Source: a virus. Taken from it: a DNA stretch of 22,181 bases. The notes below the pieces were generated by a model. The model was not told the origin of the DNA. It saw only the letters and a list, made by a program, of their open reading frames with translations, and made no database searches. Every line of letters begins with the position of its first letter. The first letter of the stretch is position 1. The stretch lies in the IMG/VR virus record IMGVR_UViG_3300006928_000105, positions 1-22,181 of that record; one strand, written 5' to 3'. A program made the translations under genes and the position numbers. This document shows, piece by piece, positions 20,635 to 22,181 of this stretch.

Positions 20635-21725
20635 TGGCAGAGATAGGACAATCAACTCAGTCTTATATGGATCCTGTTAAAAGGGAATTATTAAACTTCT
20701 TAGTTCAAGAGTCTATGAACTTAGTTAGCGGTATGCAACCTAAGTTAGATGAGGCTGGTAATATTATTTACAGCACAACACGAAAAGATTCTTTAGGTAA
20801 TCCAATGCCAGAAATGGAATATATTGGTCGTCCATTTAGTCAAGATGCTGTTACTAGAAATATAGCTCCATTAACTGGTTTAGAAGAATCAGCGTACCAA
20901 GCCGCAGGCGCAGGTATAGGGCAATTTCAACCTTATCTACAAGATGCTAAATCCTTATATGGTGAAGCTGGAGCATTACAAAGAGAACAAACACCTTTTA
21001 TAACAGAAGGAATTTTAGGTACTAGAAAAGGTATGGATATAGTAGAAAGTACCTTACCTATTTATGAAGGGCTTAGAGATAGAAATCCTTTTACAGAAGA
21101 AGTTGCTGATAGATTAACTGATAGATTACGAGAACAAGAAGCTGTTCAATTAACAAATTTGGCTAGATCAGCGGCAGAAAAAGGTGCTTTAGGTGGTTCT
21201 CGATACGCAGTAGAAAGAGCTAACATACAAGACAACACATCAGAAACTTTAGCAAATTCTTTAGCTAATTTATATAACACTAACTTTCAAAATCAACGTC
21301 AAGCTGATCAAGTAGCAGCACAAGGTATATCAGGTCTTGGTAGTACTTATGCAAACATGGCACAACAAGTTACAAATACAGCTGGAGGATATGGTCAGGT
21401 AGGGTCTGGTTTAAGTAGTTTAGCCGGAGACTTTACAGGACTAGGACAAGCTGCTCAAAATATGTATGGAAGTGATTTAAATCAAGCAAGAACCTATGGT
21501 CAGTCATTAAGAGACTACAATCAAAATTTATTAGATACACGACAGTCTAATCTTTATGCTGAACAATCGTTACCATTCCAGTTATTAGGATACATGTCTG
21601 GCGTAACAGGAAGCCTACCAAACAACACTTATTCAATTAATACACCTTTACCAAATCAAGGTGATGCTTATGGAATGGCGTCAGGAATTGCAGGAGTAGG
21701 ACCGTTTGGCGGAGGTTCTGTATAA
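20634..21725 (+). CDS. Probable internal virion / DNA-ejection protein, 363 aa
   Basis: It is mainly helical and Ala/Gln/Gly-rich without Cys. Recognisable stretches are LVQESMNLVSGMQPKLDEAGN, GLEESAYQAAGAGIGQFQPYLQDAKSLYGEAG, NPFTEEVADRLTDRLREQEAVQLTNLARSAAEKGALGGSRYAVERANIQ, and repeated long amphipathic helices (residues about 195-300). A Gly-rich C-terminus (ASGIAGVGPFGGGSV) follows. I recall the RxxAxxGALGGSRxxVERA pattern from marine podovirus genomes at the 3' end of the structural operon, where proteins that leave the virion with DNA are usually encoded. Long helices, low Cys and position near the hub support an ejection role, but I have no catalytic motif or structural proof. Confidence 0.68.
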   Translation: MAEIGQSTQSYMDPVKRELLNFLVQESMNLVSGMQPKLDEAGNIIYSTTRKDSLGNPMPEMEYIGRPFSQDAVTRNIAPLTGLEESAYQAAGAGIGQFQPYLQDAKSLYGEAGALQREQTPFITEGILGTRKGMDIVESTLPIYEGLRDRNPFTEEVADRLTDRLREQEAVQLTNLARSAAEKGALGGSRYAVERANIQDNTSETLANSLANLYNTNFQNQRQADQVAAQGISGLGSTYANMAQQVTNTAGGYGQVGSGLSSLAGDFTGLGQAAQNMYGSDLNQARTYGQSLRDYNQNLLDTRQSNLYAEQSLPFQLLGYMSGVTGSLPNNTYSINTPLPNQGDAYGMASGIAGVGPFGGGSV

Positions 21726-22181
21726 TGCCTAATTGGAAAAATAGACCTATGATGATGAAGTCTGGCGGTTCTGTAAATAAAGAAACATTAATAGATCTTG
21801 CAAAAAGATTACAAGAAGAAAGAGTTGACTTTGGTCCACTTTATTCAAACAAGAAATCTAGAGGAGCCAGATTTGGTGTTAGAGATGGTATTCTTGATCT
21901 TATACAAGATAGAGAGTCTGGTAAAAAATCTTTAAAATATTCTAGAGGCCCAGCATCTTTAGAGGCGTATACAGATGATCCTTACGCTGGCTCTGGCGTT
22001 AAAGGAAATATAACTTTACGTTTTAATCAAGGAGGAGAAGTTAAAAGTTTTGTGCCTGGAGCTAATCCTTTTAATCCAGAAGATAAAACAATATATATGG
22101 ACCCCTTTACACGCAATCCAGCTAAATTTCAATTTATGAATGATCGACAAATAAATGCTATAATAAATACTCATCAAAGAA
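21725..22181 (+). CDS. Virion or ejection-associated protein, 3'-truncated by the window (152+ aa)
   Basis: ATG 21725 overlaps the preceding stop (TAATG). The frame stays open for 152 codons to the window edge, so at least the C-terminus is missing. The visible sequence begins MPNWKNRPMMMKSGGSVNKE and contains helical basic segments (LIDLAKRLQEERVDFGP) and GARFGVRDGILDLIQDRESG. It then runs through GVKGNITLRFNQGGEVKSFVPGANP and NPEDKTIYMDPFTRNPAKFQF to a final NDRQINAIINTHQR. I do not recognise the family. By position it should be another internal or ejection protein; large proteins at this place often carry a protease or lytic domain, which cannot be judged from the visible part. Confidence 0.72.
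   Translation, partial: MPNWKNRPMMMKSGGSVNKETLIDLAKRLQEERVDFGPLYSNKKSRGARFGVRDGILDLIQDRESGKKSLKYSRGPASLEAYTDDPYAGSGVKGNITLRFNQGGEVKSFVPGANPFNPEDKTIYMDPFTRNPAKFQFMNDRQINAIINTHQR

Noticed and set aside
22160-22181. A zinc-protease motif at the truncated end (HQR near the edge)
   Set aside because: The visible residues do not form HExxH, and the sequence stops at the window edge, so nothing can be claimed.
1-22181. tRNA genes, CRISPR arrays, insertion sequences, attachment sites
   Set aside because: There is almost no non-coding space (the largest gap is 142 nt), and I saw no cloverleaf, spaced direct-repeat array, transposase or integrase.

Overview
The window is a compact, low-G+C, entirely plus-strand block of late (virion) genes from a tailed bacteriophage. 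It looks like a short-tailed (podovirus-type) marine phage. Three things point to a podovirus: two genes resembling the P22 gp4 head-to-tail adaptor, a P22 gp10-like tail hub/stabilisation gene, and no tape-measure, sheath or tail-tube gene. Many of the small proteins resemble families I recall from uncultured marine phage genomes, and the strong A+T bias suggests a low-G+C host such as a SAR11/Pelagibacter-type bacterium. The host is an inference only. Terminase, portal, lysis enzymes, replication genes and an integrase are not in the window, so it is probably about half of a linear phage genome.

Layout, left to right. (1) Positions 1-1142: five consecutive very small Lys/Arg-rich proteins (98, 100, 80, 53 and 39 aa). 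(2) Positions 1164-2541: a conserved phage protein of unknown function, a 65-aa helical protein and a phage GroES-like co-chaperonin. (3) Positions 2551-5498: the head module, with a scaffold-like acidic coiled-coil protein, a conserved head-associated protein, a probable decoration protein and a gpT-type HK97-fold major capsid protein, closed by a clear rho-independent terminator. (4) Positions 5499-5640: the only sizeable non-coding gap (142 nt), with the terminator, a plausible promoter and a cluster of TGACA repeats. (5) Positions 5641-9267: small structural proteins, a membrane/coiled-coil protein, a 41-aa basic protein, two gp4-like adaptors flanking a CxxC zinc-ribbon protein, and two conserved small phage proteins. 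(6) Positions 9288-16871: a fibre/receptor-binding island, with a 544-aa fibre, three tandem 278-300 aa fibre-tip-like paralogues, a tail-fibre-assembly-chaperone-like protein, a virion protein containing nested cupredoxin-like domains, and a 481-aa fibre. (7) Positions 16880-22181: the gp10-like tail hub, two small proteins and three large proteins (the last cut by the window end) that are probably internal virion/DNA-ejection proteins.

The genes are packed with almost no spacing. Eight visible TAATG stop/start overlaps, a ninth inferred at position 4, and one ATGA overlap suggest translational coupling. Together the genes assemble the capsid (scaffold, capsid, decoration, GroES helper), close it with adaptors and hub, and add fibres for host binding. 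The most unusual points are the nested cupredoxin domains with conserved His/Cys/His/Met copper-ligand-like residues, the modular array of short fibre-tip proteins sharing an N-terminal LP...G motif with the longer fibres, and the cluster of tiny basic proteins at the left edge.
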